Shown: positions 21,494-33,518, numbered from the stretch's first letter. The stretch is 64,000 nucleotides of DNA from Buchnera aphidicola (Kaburagia rhusicola ensigallis) (GCA_039830025.1 CP140040.1:62001-126000); one strand, 5' to 3'. The notes: generated by a model from the letters alone, not told the origin. Numbers and translations: made by a program.

Positions 21494-22828
21494 TTGATAG
21501 GATTGATTCGAATGAATTGTTTTAAACGATTACTTATATCTATAATTTTATTGTGTGTATTTTGTATCTTTAGTTTAGTATTTTTGTTTTATAGTCATTT
21601 TGGACTAAATATGTTTTGTTTTTTGGTTCATCATTATATACCAGAATTAGAAATAAAAAAATCAATAGGTACATTAAATAATTGCGTATTGCGAAATATA
21701 AAATATTATTCTCATAATAGAAAATGTTTTATTAAAGAATTGCACATAAAGATGCATATAGAATTTTTTAGGAATTTGTGTATTTGCGTAGATAAAATTT
21801 TATTTAAGCAATGTCATATATACATTAGTCATCTTAATGTAGTTCAAAATGGGAATAAAAAAATACCTTTAGATGCAATATTAATACCCTTTTTTAAAGT
21901 ACCTATTTGTTTTAGTAATATACAATTTAATGATCTTTCTTTTTCTACACAAAATATATTATTTTTTGTAGATCATTTTTCTAGTAAGTGTTATTGGACA
22001 GGTCTAACATTAAAGTGTTTATATAACAAAATTGAAACTATTTGTATTAAACATAAAAACATAATAAAGAATAATACAAACGAACGAAAAATAGTTAATA
22101 TAAATAAAATTGCGGTATTTAAAAAACTATTAAATGATGTTTTAAATTATCTTAAAAAATTTAGTGTTAACGTTCCTATAGATTTAGATATAGGATCTTT
22201 TTATAGCAAAAATATTTATTTTTGTGGTGACAAAAATTTTAATATATCTCAATTTTTTTTTAGTTTAAAGATAGTTAATAATAAAATGAGTGTAAGAAAA
22301 ATACATTTCTGTGGTTATGGTTTCATCATTAATATGTATGGAACGGTTAATTTTAATAGAAATTTTTTGACTAATATAATTATTAATTTTGTTAATTTTA
22401 ATCGTTTTACGAAAAATGAGAATATTAACGTAATTATAATCGGATTTTTATTGAAAAATTTAGAAATAAATTGTCATTGCTTTGGTTTGATAAATACAAC
22501 TGTTCGCATAAGAGTACAATTTAAACAGTATAGTTCAATGTTCAGTTTAAATTTGTTTATTCCGTTTCTTAGTTTAATTAAAAATAATAACAATTATTTT
22601 ATTTTACATAAAACAAAAGTTAGAATTGTAGGAAAATCATCTAATTATTCCTTTTTTTTCAATAGTATTGTTAATATGCATATTTTTGGATCGATGCAGC
22701 TATGTTTTTTTGGAATTGGAAATTATTCGACTATATTTTTTAAAAATACTTACTTGAATATTATGAATAAAAATACCATGTTTAATATTTTTTTCGGCTT
22801 AAAAAATATTTTAAATCAATTAAATTAA
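21494..22828 (+). CDS. tamB: N-terminal remnant of TamB (YtfN)
   Basis: TamB is a very large inner-membrane-anchored protein (about 1,259 residues in E. coli) involved with TamA in outer-membrane lipid transport and assembly. This frame is only 444 residues. It keeps the N-terminal signal anchor (about residues 10-32), and the region following it (IPELEIKKSIGTLNNCVLRNIKYYS) aligns with [25 protein letters not shown]. The C-terminal DUF490 part is absent. It could be a decaying pseudogene or a shortened functional anchor. No tamA is present next to it: rpmB ends the upstream side. Confidence 0.7.
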   Translation: MIGLIRMNCFKRLLISIILLCVFCIFSLVFLFYSHFGLNMFCFLVHHYIPELEIKKSIGTLNNCVLRNIKYYSHNRKCFIKELHIKMHIEFFRNLCICVDKILFKQCHIYISHLNVVQNGNKKIPLDAILIPFFKVPICFSNIQFNDLSFSTQNILFFVDHFSSKCYWTGLTLKCLYNKIETICIKHKNIIKNNTNERKIVNINKIAVFKKLLNDVLNYLKKFSVNVPIDLDIGSFYSKNIYFCGDKNFNISQFFFSLKIVNNKMSVRKIHFCGYGFIINMYGTVNFNRNFLTNIIINFVNFNRFTKNENINVIIIGFLLKNLEINCHCFGLINTTVRIRVQFKQYSSMFSLNLFIPFLSLIKNNNNYFILHKTKVRIVGKSSNYSFFFNSIVNMHIFGSMQLCFFGIGNYSTIFFKNTYLNIMNKNTMFNIFFGLKNILNQLN

Positions 22829-24380
22829 ATAAAAATGATAATAATGACTATTCAAAAATATAATAAACAATATAAAAGTATATAAATTTATAAGTTTCAA
22901 ACAAGATCCAAGTTATATTATTGAGTGTGAATATCTTATTTAGAAATTATTATATTAAGAAATAATTTTAGATTAAGTTCTTTTTTTGTTCTCGAATTTA
23001 CAGAATATAGATAGTTTATTGAGTAAATAAAATACTTGTAAATAAAAATGTTCTTTCATATGGCTTTAAAAAAGAAATTAATATTATTTTTAAACTCAGT
23101 GAGTCCATATGACTTATTTTACATTTTTATAGAATTTGACAAGTAAAATTTTATTTTTATTTAATCGTTAGTGATAAGTTATTAAAAAAATATACGAAAT
23201 ATAATTTAGAATTAAGATTTTTATTTTTTTAAGTTAAATTATTTTTGAGTAATAACCATAACTATTGTTTAAATATATTAGGAACATTGTTTTACTTTTA
23301 ATTGGAAGTTTATTGAAAAATCAAACATGTTGTCAAAGATTTGAGTTTAAGAAATAAATAACAAAAATGTATTAATGATATAGTGTGATGCGAACATTAA
23401 AAAATATTTGTTACATTTAAAATTATAAGACAACCAATAATTTTTTAATAAATACATTACTAGCGTTTTTCATAATAATATTAGCGATATTATAAGAAAC
23501 ATTAAAAATAATGTTAGTTTATTCGTTTACTATATTAAAAAATTTATACATTTTTAATGAATTATGAGTATTGGGAATTAACATCAATTTTATTTGAATT
23601 TTTTGATAATAAATTTGGATGTTAAAATAGAATTATAAAACTATAAAAAGTATAAAAAATTGAGCAAACATTGTTAAGATTTATAAATATTAAAAAAATA
23701 AATAAAATATTTTTGTTTCTGGAAATTATATATTTAAAAATATATTAATATTTATATTAGATTATTTAAAATTACATATTAAAACTACCATGCAAAAACG
23801 GAATATGATATTTTAAGAAAAATATATATAGTTTAAAAGTACTGGAAAAGCGTTGATTAATAATAGTTGTATAAATAATTTTTTATGTAGATAATATTTA
23901 TTTTAATAATATGACTTTACGCGTTAATTGTAATAATATTTTATTGATAAGTTTGGTTACAATACAAAATTTTTTAAAATTAAATTTAAACTAAGATTTT
24001 TGAATATTGTGAGTTACTAAATAATAAGATCAATATCTTTCGGATTTTTATATGATATTAATATTATACTAGTTTTATAATATATAAATAGGATTTTTAA
24101 TGGGTCTCGTATTTAGAGTACGACAATTTCGTTTAAATTTAAGGAATATAATTATTATTTTAAGATATATTTGGCATTTCTAAATTTTTTAATTGTATAA
24201 ATTAGTTTTTGCTCTTGATATTTGACGATACATTAAAACAATTTAAGTATGAATTTTAAAGTACGGATTATTATTTTGTGGCATTATGTTTTACAAAAGT
24301 ATTATTGCATTTAATATTTTATGTACTTTATAATTATGTCAGCAAGTTTTTAATGCTGACATAAATTGAATTTACAATTT
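22829..24380. other. Long decayed gap after truncated tamB
   Basis: About 1.55 kb with no reading frame worth calling on either strand. By position it is the eroded remainder of tamB and perhaps the following genes. Nothing recognisable remains, and I see no RNA gene or repeat family in it. Confidence 0.55.
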
Positions 24381-24896
24381 TTATTGTAAAGAAGATAAGA
24401 TTGTTTTATAAGCAACATCTTTATTTGTCCATTCAATTATTTTTACCCATTTATTTTTTTCTAAATCCTTGTAATGTTGAAAAAAGTGCACAATTTGTGT
24501 TTTTAATATATTGGAAAAGTGATGGATGTTTGTTATATTTGAGTATTCTTGACAAACGTCATCGTTAGGAACAGCTAAAATTTTATTATCTTCTCCAGAT
24601 TCATCTAACATACGTAACATCCCTATTGGTCTACATGGTATTACTGAATTTGGAATAATAGGATATGGGGAATGTACTAACACATCTACAGGATCTCCAT
24701 CACAAGATAAAGTTTTATTAATGAATCCGTAATTACAAGGATAAAACATGGGAGTAGGTATAAACCTATCTACAAATAAAACTCCTAATTTTTTGTTCAT
24801 TTCATATTTTACTGGATGAGAATGTGATGAAATTTCAATAATTACATTTATGTTATATGGAACGTTTTTACCTGGAGAAATATTTTTAAAGCTCAT
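24381..24896 (-). CDS. ppa: Inorganic pyrophosphatase
   Basis: Hydrolyses pyrophosphate released by tRNA charging and nucleic-acid synthesis, driving those reactions forward. It has 171 residues (E. coli 176), family I. The metal-binding signature DGDPVDVLV is present, with RFIPTPMFYPCNYGFI ahead of it and EDNKILAVP after. AGGAAAAAA lies just before the ATG. Confidence 0.97.
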   Translation of the reverse strand: MSFKNISPGKNVPYNINVIIEISSHSHPVKYEMNKKLGVLFVDRFIPTPMFYPCNYGFINKTLSCDGDPVDVLVHSPYPIIPNSVIPCRPIGMLRMLDESGEDNKILAVPNDDVCQEYSNITNIHHFSNILKTQIVHFFQHYKDLEKNKWVKIIEWTNKDVAYKTILSSLQ

Positions 24897-25013
24897 TTTT
24901 TTTCCTTATTTTTTAGTCAAGTCTTTTTTGATATTTTTCTTTATAAATACAGTTTTATTTTAATTTTTTTCAGTGTACTATAACAATAATTTAATGTTTT
25001 GATAAGATACAAT

Positions 25014-26360
25014 ATGAAAGTAGAAAACGATTTTATATTAAAAGAAAAAAAATTTAAAAATGTAATTGAATATATACTTGGTGTGGTTAAAACTTTTTCA
25101 GCTACTTCTGAAGTCTTAATTGTGCATAATTCAGGAATTAATATTGGAGTAAGAAATAGAAAAATTGATTATGTTAAATTTAATAATAACAATTTTTTAA
25201 CGATGACTGTTTACAAAAATCGAAAAAAAAGTACAGTATTTTCTACTGATTTTAGCATTACTGCAGTAAACAAAATAATAAATTTAGCAATGGATATTAT
25301 AAATTATACTTCTGAGGATGTATCATCTGGTTTACCTGATGCAAATTTATTAGCCATTGGAAATTTAAAAAATCTTGATTTATATCATTATTGGCATTGG
25401 GACGTAAGACATGCTATTAATTTAGTATTAATAGCAGAGCAAGAAGCTTTTAAAATAGATAAAAGAATTGTTAATACAGAGGGATCTAATTTTGATGGTT
25501 GTATGAGCATGAAAGTTTTTGGAAATAGTCATGGCATGTTAGAAAGTTATCATACTACTCTATATTCTATGTCTAGTTGTATGATTGCTAAAGAAAATAG
25601 TGATATGCAAAGAGATGTGTCATATACAATTTCTAGAGATATTAATGATTTACTTTCTCCGCAATGTGTGGGTGCAACTAGTTCTAAAAAAGCTGTATCT
25701 AGGTTAGGTTCCAAAAAAATTTCTTCTATAAAAAGTTCAGTGATTCTTTCCTCAGAATTATCTTTAGAATTTTTTTCTTATTTAGCTAAAGCTATAAATG
25801 GTAATAATGTATATAAAAAGTCGACATTTTTATTGAACAGTTTAGGAAAACAAATTTTTCCTAGTTGGCTTAGTATTCAAGAGAATCCTTATATAAATAA
25901 AGGTTTAGGATCGAAATGCTTTGATTTAGAAGGTGTTCGTACATCATCAAAGATGATAATAAAAAATGGTATATTGCAAACATGGTTATTAGATAATTAT
26001 TCAGCTAAAAAAATGAATTTAATAAGTACGGCTAATTGTGGTGGTATTCATAATTGGCTGATATTAGGTGCCTCAAATATGAATTTGAATGAATTATTAG
26101 TGTTAATGAATAAAGGTATACTAATAACAGAATTATTAGGTAACGGTTTAAATTTAATTACAGGAGATTATTCATGTGGAGCTGTAGGACATTTGATAGA
26201 ACATGGAGCAGTCAAACATCCTGTACATGAAATTACAATTTCTGGTAATTTAAAAGATATGTTTAAAAATATTATATCTATAGGAAATGACATTGATACA
26301 AGGCATAAAATATTATCGGGATCAATTTTATTATCTTCTCTTCAAATTTCTGGTTTATAA
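25014..26360 (+). CDS. pmbA: TldE/PmbA metalloprotease-family protein
   Basis: TldE (PmbA) partners TldD in a heterodimeric peptidase known from microcin B17 maturation and CcdA turnover. The 448-residue product from the ATG at 25014 (E. coli 450) aligns along its whole length: GSNFDGCMSMKVFGNSHG, YKKSTFLLNSLGKQIFP, NCGGIHNW and ITGDYSCGAVG. The frame opens five codons earlier at a TTG, but the ATG is favoured. No tldD is seen in this window. Confidence 0.95.
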   Translation: MKVENDFILKEKKFKNVIEYILGVVKTFSATSEVLIVHNSGINIGVRNRKIDYVKFNNNNFLTMTVYKNRKKSTVFSTDFSITAVNKIINLAMDIINYTSEDVSSGLPDANLLAIGNLKNLDLYHYWHWDVRHAINLVLIAEQEAFKIDKRIVNTEGSNFDGCMSMKVFGNSHGMLESYHTTLYSMSSCMIAKENSDMQRDVSYTISRDINDLLSPQCVGATSSKKAVSRLGSKKISSIKSSVILSSELSLEFFSYLAKAINGNNVYKKSTFLLNSLGKQIFPSWLSIQENPYINKGLGSKCFDLEGVRTSSKMIIKNGILQTWLLDNYSAKKMNLISTANCGGIHNWLILGASNMNLNELLVLMNKGILITELLGNGLNLITGDYSCGAVGHLIEHGAVKHPVHEITISGNLKDMFKNIISIGNDIDTRHKILSGSILLSSLQISGL

Positions 26361-26451
26361 AGGTTATTTTATTAAATAAAATATTGAATTTAGATATTTC
26401 ATAATGCATAGAACATTATTTTTAAATATTATCTTTTATAAATGTGTTCTT

Positions 26452-26815
26452 AAAAGCTAATCTATAAGCCGGGTTCTGTATTGGACAGTCATTTATCTAG
26501 GATAATAATCATTTATTATCTCAAGCAACCTACCCGAGTATTATTTGTAAGGGTAAGATACGTAAATACTCCTATTTGGTTTTGCTCCAGGTGGAGTTTA
26601 CCTCAGCCATACTAGTTACCTAGTATGCGGTGAGCTTTTACCTCGCCTTTTCACCCTTTCCTTTGAACTATTAATTGCAAAGGTGGTTTTTTTTCTGTTG
26701 CACTAGTCGTAAGCTTGCGCTTCCCAGATGTTATCTGGCACCTTTTACCCTTTGGAGCCCGGACTTTCCTCTTTTATTTTTAATAAAAATAAAAGCGACT
26801 GTCTGATTAGCTTTT
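26452..26815 (-). ncRNA. rnpB: RNase P RNA (M1 RNA)
   Basis: Catalytic RNA of RNase P, which cuts the 5' leader from tRNA precursors. On the minus strand the P1 ends AAAAGCTAATC and GATTAGCTTTT pair. The universally conserved GAGGAAAGTCCGGGCTCC follows near the 5' end. GGTGCCAG, the Lys/CCA-interacting region, GGTAAACTCCACC, GAGCAA and the 3' ACAGAACCCGGCTTAT are all present. At about 364 bases it is near the E. coli size (377). The P3 region is reduced to an A+T hairpin. Exact ends are inferred from P1 pairing. Confidence 0.96.
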
Positions 26816-26837
26816 ATAAAATTTTTTAAACAATATT

Positions 26838-27695
26838 CTATTTTGTTAGTGCATGATCATATAATAAATTTTTTGATATATTATATAATTTTGCTGTTAT
26901 TGTTATAGCTTTTTTTAATGGTAAATGTAGTTTTAACATTTGTAAAGTTTTTAATGCTACTTCAGGTAAAAAATAAGATTTTTTAATCTTAACGCTTGAT
27001 ATGATTATTATCATTTCTCCTTTTATTTTAAAACTATTATTTTTTAATTGCGATAATATGTTTGATGACGTATCTCTATGTATTGATTCCCATGTTTTAG
27101 TGAGTTCTTTTGCTAGCATTATATATCGATTAGGTCCTAATTCTTGTACTATGTCGTTTATACTTGAAATTATTCGGTGAGGAGTTTCATAAAATATAAT
27201 GGTTCGTGTTTCTTCTTTCAAATCATGTAATAATTTACGTCTTTTTGTGCTTTTAGATGGAAGAAAACCTTCATAACAAAATCTTTTGATTTGAAATCCT
27301 GAAGCACTTAGAGCTGTAATAGCTGCACATGGACCTGGAAGAGGAATGATTTTTATTTTAAATTGGTAGCAATAGTTGATTAAAACATACCCGGGATCAT
27401 TAATTGTTGGTGTTCCAGCATTGGATACTAACGCAACATTTTTTCCATTTTTGAGTTCTATAATAAGTTTTTTACTTTTATTTTTTTCGTTATGTTTATT
27501 AATAGAGGTAATATTTTTAAGAATTTTGTAAGTTCTGGTTAATATTTTAGTATGGTTTATATTTTCTGCTGCAATTACATCTACTATTTTTAATATTGAT
27601 AATGCTCGATAAGTAATATCGGTTAAATTTCCGATAGGAGTAGGTACAATGTATAACGTACCTTTTTTTGTAATTGATATATTATTTGCATTCAT
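26838..27695 (-). CDS. rsmI: 16S rRNA 2'-O-methyltransferase RsmI
   Basis: SAM-dependent methyltransferase that modifies C1402 of 16S rRNA in the decoding centre (formerly YraL). The 285-residue product (E. coli 286) starts with GTLYIVPTPIGNLTDIT and contains VALVSNAGTPTINDPGY, IIPLPGPCAAITALSASG and IIFYETPHRI, all typical of the tetrapyrrole-methylase-like fold. No clear ribosome binding site precedes the ATG. It lies just downstream of divergent fabB and ends next to rnpB on the same strand. Confidence 0.95.
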   Translation of the reverse strand: MNANNISITKKGTLYIVPTPIGNLTDITYRALSILKIVDVIAAENINHTKILTRTYKILKNITSINKHNEKNKSKKLIIELKNGKNVALVSNAGTPTINDPGYVLINYCYQFKIKIIPLPGPCAAITALSASGFQIKRFCYEGFLPSKSTKRRKLLHDLKEETRTIIFYETPHRIISSINDIVQELGPNRYIMLAKELTKTWESIHRDTSSNILSQLKNNSFKIKGEMIIIISSVKIKKSYFLPEVALKTLQMLKLHLPLKKAITITAKLYNISKNLLYDHALTK

Positions 27696-27975
27696 TTTTG
27701 ATTTTTTAGAAAATAATTTTTAAAAATATTGTTATCATAATAGAAACACATTTATGTATTTTTATTATGAATATATGTGTGTTTATTATGATTGGTATTA
27801 AATTTTTCACTTTCTCGTTAAATAAACAATAGATTAATAGTAATAATATTACTCATGATTTATATTATGTACGTTTAAATATAATTTTTTATAGGTGTAC
27901 TATTTAATTTTTTATGTTCTTTTATAAAAACTATTATATGCTTATTCGTATTAAATTTATAGAAAGGTGATGTTA

Positions 27976-29196
27976 GTGAAAAGAGTAGTAATTACTGGAT
28001 TAGGGATTATTTCCAGTATTGGAAATAACAAACAAGAAGTATTAAATTCATTATTGTATACTAAATCAGGTATTTCTTTTTCAGAAGAAATGAAACAATT
28101 TGGAATGAGAAGTCATGTATGTGGTAACGTTAAGTTGGACGTTTCGCAATGTATCAGTCGTAAGACTATGAGATTTATGAATAATGCATCTATTTATTCG
28201 TACTTATCCATGAAAGAAGCTATCAAAGACGCTAATTTAACTACTGAAATGTATCAAAATAATTCTAGAGTTGGGGTAATTGTTGGTTCTAGTTCGGGAT
28301 CACCAAAATGTCAAGTAAACGGTGTAAATGCTATAAAAAAAAGAGGATTAAAATCTATTAGTCCTTATGTAGTAATACAATCTATGACTTCTAACATATC
28401 TGCTTGTTTGGGTACTGCATTTAAAATATATGGTATTAATTATTCTATTAGTTCAGCATGCTCTAGTTCAGCACATTGTATAGGAAATGCAATAGAACTA
28501 ATACAATTAGGTAAACAAGATGTTATATTTGCTGGCGGAGGTGAAGAGATTAGTCAAGAATTAGCTTGCACATTTGATGCAATGGGAGCATTGTCAACGA
28601 ATTATAATTCAGATCCTACTGCATCGTCTAGAGTATTTGATTTCTATCGTGATGGATTTGTTATTTCAGGAGGAGCAGGAATAGTGGTTATAGAAGAATT
28701 AAATTATGCATTATCTAGGTCAGCTCGTATATATGCTGAAATTATTGGATATGGTACATCTTCTGATGGTTTTAATATGGTCATTCCATCCGGAGACGGA
28801 GCTATTAGGTGTATGAATTTAGCTACAAAAACAATAGATAAAAGTTCTATTGATTATTTAAACGCTCATGGTACATCCACTAAAATAGGTGATTTAGTAG
28901 AATTAAATGCTATTCGAAAAGTGTTTAGTAGTACTAATATTCCAATTGTTTCATCAACTAAATCTATTACTGGGCATGCATTAGGCGCGTCAGGAGTACA
29001 AGAAATAATTTATAGTTTATTGATGTTAGAGCATAGTTTTCTTGTTCCTAGCATTAATATTATTCGATTAGATCCTGTAGCAAAAAATTGTAATATTTTG
29101 ACTGTGATTTTAAAGAAACAAGTATCTGTTATTATGTCAAATAGTTTCGGATTTGGAGGAACTAACGTTTCCTTAGTTATAAAAAAATTTTATTAA
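27976..29196 (+). CDS. fabB: 3-oxoacyl-[acyl-carrier-protein] synthase I
   Basis: Condensing enzyme of fatty-acid elongation, the one needed for unsaturated fatty acids in E. coli. From the GTG at 27976 it is 406 residues, the E. coli length. The catalytic cysteine is in SISSACSSSAHCIG (residue 162), with histidines in NAHGTSTKIGD and SITGHALGASG. The frame opens at GTG 27967 and ATG 27970, but AGAAAGG (27961-27967) is spaced correctly for GTG 27976, and the alignment begins there. Confidence 0.96.
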   Translation: MKRVVITGLGIISSIGNNKQEVLNSLLYTKSGISFSEEMKQFGMRSHVCGNVKLDVSQCISRKTMRFMNNASIYSYLSMKEAIKDANLTTEMYQNNSRVGVIVGSSSGSPKCQVNGVNAIKKRGLKSISPYVVIQSMTSNISACLGTAFKIYGINYSISSACSSSAHCIGNAIELIQLGKQDVIFAGGGEEISQELACTFDAMGALSTNYNSDPTASSRVFDFYRDGFVISGGAGIVVIEELNYALSRSARIYAEIIGYGTSSDGFNMVIPSGDGAIRCMNLATKTIDKSSIDYLNAHGTSTKIGDLVELNAIRKVFSSTNIPIVSSTKSITGHALGASGVQEIIYSLLMLEHSFLVPSINIIRLDPVAKNCNILTVILKKQVSVIMSNSFGFGGTNVSLVIKKFY

Positions 29197-30437
29197 TTTA
29201 TGTAAATTGATATTGTTATATGTTCATGGTTTATATTAAATAATGGTTTAAATATATTTAGTGCTTCGATAGTATATTTATATATAATATGTTTAGCACA
29301 ATATATGTATTATATGATAATTTCCTAATTTTATAAATTTTTTGTAATAGTTTAAGACTGTTATCTGGTATTTCCAAATTATGTACGAGTATAAACTTTT
29401 AGAAAAATAAACTATAGTTAGATTCAGATGTTTTTAAGTTTTATTTTTTATAGACTGATTTTGTGTATGATGATGCATGAATGTTTGCTTAAAATTAGTT
29501 AGTTAATCGGATATATATATTGATTATTTATAGACTTTATATGAAAAATGTTTCTATATTTTTAATGCTATCTAATTATTATTTTTAAAAATGTATAATT
29601 ATTTAAATTAGAAGCAGTTTTATAACTAAATTATAATATTTGTATAATATTTTATTTTTTAGTTTTTAAACACATATAGATTGAGACATTAATTCAAATA
29701 ATTTTTTCTTAATTTTAAATGAGTATATCGTAATAAAATTTTTATATTTTGAAAGTTATTGTGAAGACAATATAGTTTACGTATGTAATTAAATAATTTA
29801 AATTTAAATTATAAAATAGTGTGTAATATATTTTATTTTAAAACGAAATATGAATGTTTTATTATATGTTAGTACAATGTAATGTTTGTAATCGATTGAA
29901 GAAAAGTATTAGGATTTAAACATATAAATTGTTGTAAACCAGTAATTTAATGATTATATGGAATTTATATTTATTGCAATAATCAATGTTAAAATTTATT
30001 TCAGTGCAATAAATTTTTTAATCTTTCCTTATATGATTGTTATTACAAAGTGCAAATAACAAGTAACTTTAATACGTTATCTTTTTTAAAGCTTACATAA
30101 CTTATATTTTGTGCGTGATAAACTTAATTTAGTTTTTTAGAATATTAAGTTTGTATTATGGCATAAGTTATTATTTAGTAAAGAAGTATTGGAAAATTAA
30201 CAAAAATACAGTAAAAGTAAATATATATATTAAATAATATTAAAACAAATTTAGTGAAAAATGAAAAACAAAATGTATTAATTTTGGTTTTTTAAAATGT
30301 TATATTTTATATTTGATTTCTTATGTATAATATATATAAATATTTATTTATAAAAGCAAGTAAACATTGTTATTTTAATTTTTTATAGTGTTTTACATGT
30401 ATCATATTTTTTGAATTATTGAAAGGAATATAATCCA
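29197..30437. other. Intergenic gap between fabB and talA
   Basis: About 1.24 kb of A+T-rich sequence without a credible gene on either strand. It probably represents a deleted or eroded gene, but no fragment can be recognised. The talA promoter should lie towards its right end. Confidence 0.5.
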
Positions 30438-31388
30438 TTGAATCAGTTAGAATTATTAAAACAGTATAGTAAAATTGTAGTAGATAGTGGAGACATGAAG
30501 TTGATAAAGAAATATCTTCCTGAAGATACTACTACTAATCCTTCTCTTATTTTAAAAGTAATTACTTTACCTGAATACGAATATATTATTGTTCATTCTA
30601 TTAATTATGCTAAAAAAAAAGGAGGTACATATCAAGATCAGTTACTCAATGCTGTTGACAAAGTGTCGGTTATGTTAGGTCAAGAAATTTTAGGAGTGAT
30701 TTCTGGAAAAGTATCTATTGAAATTGATGCGAGATTATCATTTAATACTGATTTGTGCATTAAACAATCGGAAAAGATAATTTCTATGTATGAAGAAGAA
30801 GGAATTAGTAAATCTAGAATATTGATTAAATTAGCAGCTACCTGGGAATGCATTAAGGCTGCGGAAGAATTGAAAAATCTTGATATTAATTGTAATTTAA
30901 CATTACTATTTTCTTTTGCGCAAGCAAGAGCTTGTGCTGAAGCAAAAGTTTTTTTAATTTCTCCATTTGTTGGTCGAATTTATGATTGGTATCAATCTAA
31001 ATCATTGATAAAAGAGTATTCAGGTTATAATGATCCTGGGGTTATTTCAGTTCGTAAAATATATGATTATTATAAAAGTCATGGATATAGAACGATTATT
31101 ATGGGAGCAAGTTTTAGAAATATTCAACAAATTTTAGCATTATCTGGATGCGACTATTTAACTATTTCTCCTGTTTTATTACGACAGTTACAATCACAAA
31201 ATGATAACTTTTTAAGACAACTGAATGTTCCAAATGTTGTAAATAAACCCGTTAGTGTTTTATCTAAGAGTGACTTTTTATGGATGCATAATCAAGATGC
31301 TATGGCTGTAGAAAAGTTATCTGAGGGCATATGTCAATTTGGAAGAGATCAAATTGAATTAGAAAGAATAATTAAAAGTAAGATGTAA
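30438..31388 (+). CDS. talA: Transaldolase
   Basis: Non-oxidative pentose phosphate enzyme: it moves a three-carbon unit between sedoheptulose-7-phosphate and glyceraldehyde-3-phosphate. The product is 316 residues, the TalA length. The Schiff-base lysine is residue 131 in [11 protein letters not shown], and [11 protein letters not shown] and [12 protein letters not shown] are intact. The start is TTG at 30438, after AAAGGA about ten bases upstream, and [19 protein letters not shown] aligns with the E. coli start. It is followed 97 bases later by tktA, the same pairing as talA-tktB in E. coli. Confidence 0.96.
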   Translation: MNQLELLKQYSKIVVDSGDMKLIKKYLPEDTTTNPSLILKVITLPEYEYIIVHSINYAKKKGGTYQDQLLNAVDKVSVMLGQEILGVISGKVSIEIDARLSFNTDLCIKQSEKIISMYEEEGISKSRILIKLAATWECIKAAEELKNLDINCNLTLLFSFAQARACAEAKVFLISPFVGRIYDWYQSKSLIKEYSGYNDPGVISVRKIYDYYKSHGYRTIIMGASFRNIQQILALSGCDYLTISPVLLRQLQSQNDNFLRQLNVPNVVNKPVSVLSKSDFLWMHNQDAMAVEKLSEGICQFGRDQIELERIIKSKM

Positions 31389-31485
31389 GCAGTATTTTAT
31401 TTTTTAATTTTTTGCTTGCAGAATTTATTTCGATAAATGTTATAGGAATTTTATTGGTTTTAATTGTGTGTGAAGGAATAATTTT

Positions 31486-33489
31486 ATGTGTTCGAGAAAA
31501 AAATTAGCTGATGCTATTAGAGTATTAAGCATGGATGCAGTACAAAAAGCACAATCTGGACATCCAGGTATGCCAATGGGTATGGCTGATATTGCTGAAG
31601 TATTATGGAGAGATTTTTTAAAACATAATCCATGTAATCCATTATGGAATAATAGAGATCGCTTTGTTCTTTCTAATGGACATGGTTCTATGCTTCTATA
31701 TAGCTTATTACATCTTACGGGATATGATTTATCGTTAGAAGAATTAAAATCTTTTAGACAATTACACTCAAAAACTCCTGGTCATCCTGAAATAGGACAT
31801 ACTCCTGGAGTAGAAATGACTACAGGCCCGTTAGGGCAAGGTTTAGCTACTGCGGTAGGAATGGCAATCGCTGAACGTACATTAGGCATGGTTTTTAATC
31901 GACCTGATTATAACATAGTAGATCATTATACTTGGGTATTTGTTGGTGACGGTTGTTTAATGGAAGGAATTTCGCATGAAGTGTGTTCCTTAGCTGGTAC
32001 TCTGAAGTTAGGGAAATTAATTGTATTTTATGATAATAATGGTATATCTATTGATGGGAATGTAAGCAATTGGTTTACAGATAATACAGGAAAACGATTT
32101 GAATCTTATCATTGGCATGTAATATATGACGTTGATGGACATAATCCTAATTCTATTTCTGATGCTATACAAAAATCTGTATTAATAAAAGATCGACCTT
32201 CTTTAATCATGTGTAAAACTATTATTGGTTTTGGATCACCTAATCGAGCTGGTACAAAAGATTCTCATGGATCGCCATTAGGTGAATTAGAAGTTGATTT
32301 AACTAGAAAAAATTTAAAATGGAGTTTTCCTCCATTTTTTATACCGCAAGAAATTTATGAGAGTTGGAATTTTGTAGTGCAAGGAAAATTGTTAGAAGAT
32401 GAGTGGAATAAAAACTTCTTAAAATATAAAAAAGTATATCCTAGTTTAGCAAATGAATATATTCGTCGTATAAATCACATTATTCCAAATTCATGGGAAG
32501 AAAATTGCAATCAATTTATTCATAAGTTGTGTCTTGATATTAACGATATAGCGACTAGAGTTGCTTCTCAAAATGCTTTAGAGTTTTTTAATACGTTATT
32601 ACCAGAGATGATTGGTGGATCAGCTGATTTAGCTCCGAGTAATCTCAGTATGTGGTCTGGTTCTAAATCTATCTCGGAGGATGTGTCTGGAAATTATATT
32701 CATTATGGAGTTCGCGAATTTGGAATGACTGCTATTGCAAATGGATTGTTCCATCATGGGGGATTCATTCCTTATACTTCTACTTTTTTAGTTTTCTCCG
32801 ATTATGCTCGTAATGCGATACGTATGGCTGCATTAATGAACACGCAACATATTTTTGTTTATACTCATGATTCTATAGGATTAGGAGAAGATGGTCCTAC
32901 ACATCAACCTGTAGAACAATTGTCTACTCTCCGTTTAATTCCTAATGTGAATGTATGGAGACCTTGTGATCAGGTAGAAACTGCAATAGCATGGAAGTTA
33001 GCATTAGAACATAAGTCCGGTCCGACAGCTTTGATATTATCTCGTCAAAATTTATTGCATGTTTCTAGGAGTTTGATAGAAACAAACAATATTTCTCGTG
33101 GAGGATATATTTTAAGAGATAATAGTTTTGATAACAATATTAATGCGATTATCATTGCTACTGGATCAGAAGTGAGTATTGCTCTTTCTGTTTATGATAA
33201 ATTAATTAAAAAAGGTTATCGTATTAGAATCGTTTCTATGCCATCAACTAATGTTTTTGATCAACAAGATCATTGTTATAGAGAATTAGTATTACCTAAG
33301 TCTGTTACTAAACGTATTTCAATTGAGGCAGGAGTATCTGATTATTGGTATAAATATGTAGGATTATATGGAATAGCTTTTGGAGTTAATTCTTTTGGGT
33401 ATTCAGCTTCTTCCGATGAATTGTTTAAAAAGTTTGGGTTTAGTGTTAAAGATATAGTAGAGAAAATAGTAAAATTATTAAGTTCATAA
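31486..33489 (+). CDS. tktA: Transketolase
   Basis: Thiamine-diphosphate enzyme that exchanges two-carbon units in the pentose phosphate pathway, giving ribose-5-phosphate and erythrose-4-phosphate. It has 667 residues (E. coli 663). The ThDP motif [12 protein letters not shown] runs to [11 protein letters not shown]. Other conserved parts include [19 protein letters not shown] and the [17 protein letters not shown] region. AAGGAATAA precedes the ATG. With talA and gnd it feeds both histidine and aromatic synthesis. Confidence 0.97.
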   Translation: MCSRKKLADAIRVLSMDAVQKAQSGHPGMPMGMADIAEVLWRDFLKHNPCNPLWNNRDRFVLSNGHGSMLLYSLLHLTGYDLSLEELKSFRQLHSKTPGHPEIGHTPGVEMTTGPLGQGLATAVGMAIAERTLGMVFNRPDYNIVDHYTWVFVGDGCLMEGISHEVCSLAGTLKLGKLIVFYDNNGISIDGNVSNWFTDNTGKRFESYHWHVIYDVDGHNPNSISDAIQKSVLIKDRPSLIMCKTIIGFGSPNRAGTKDSHGSPLGELEVDLTRKNLKWSFPPFFIPQEIYESWNFVVQGKLLEDEWNKNFLKYKKVYPSLANEYIRRINHIIPNSWEENCNQFIHKLCLDINDIATRVASQNALEFFNTLLPEMIGGSADLAPSNLSMWSGSKSISEDVSGNYIHYGVREFGMTAIANGLFHHGGFIPYTSTFLVFSDYARNAIRMAALMNTQHIFVYTHDSIGLGEDGPTHQPVEQLSTLRLIPNVNVWRPCDQVETAIAWKLALEHKSGPTALILSRQNLLHVSRSLIETNNISRGGYILRDNSFDNNINAIIIATGSEVSIALSVYDKLIKKGYRIRIVSMPSTNVFDQQDHCYRELVLPKSVTKRISIEAGVSDYWYKYVGLYGIAFGVNSFGYSASSDELFKKFGFSVKDIVEKIVKLLSS

Positions 33490-33497
33490 ATTTTTTA

Positions 33498-33518
33498 TAG
33501 GGGTCTCAATAACCCCTA
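33498..33518 (+). terminator. Hairpin after tktA
   Basis: TAGGGGT and ACCCCTA form a 7-bp stem with a 7-base loop, only 8 bases past the tktA stop. The block of G and C is conspicuous in this background. No T-run follows on the plus strand, so it may act as an RNA 3'-end stabiliser rather than as a full terminator. Confidence 0.5.
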
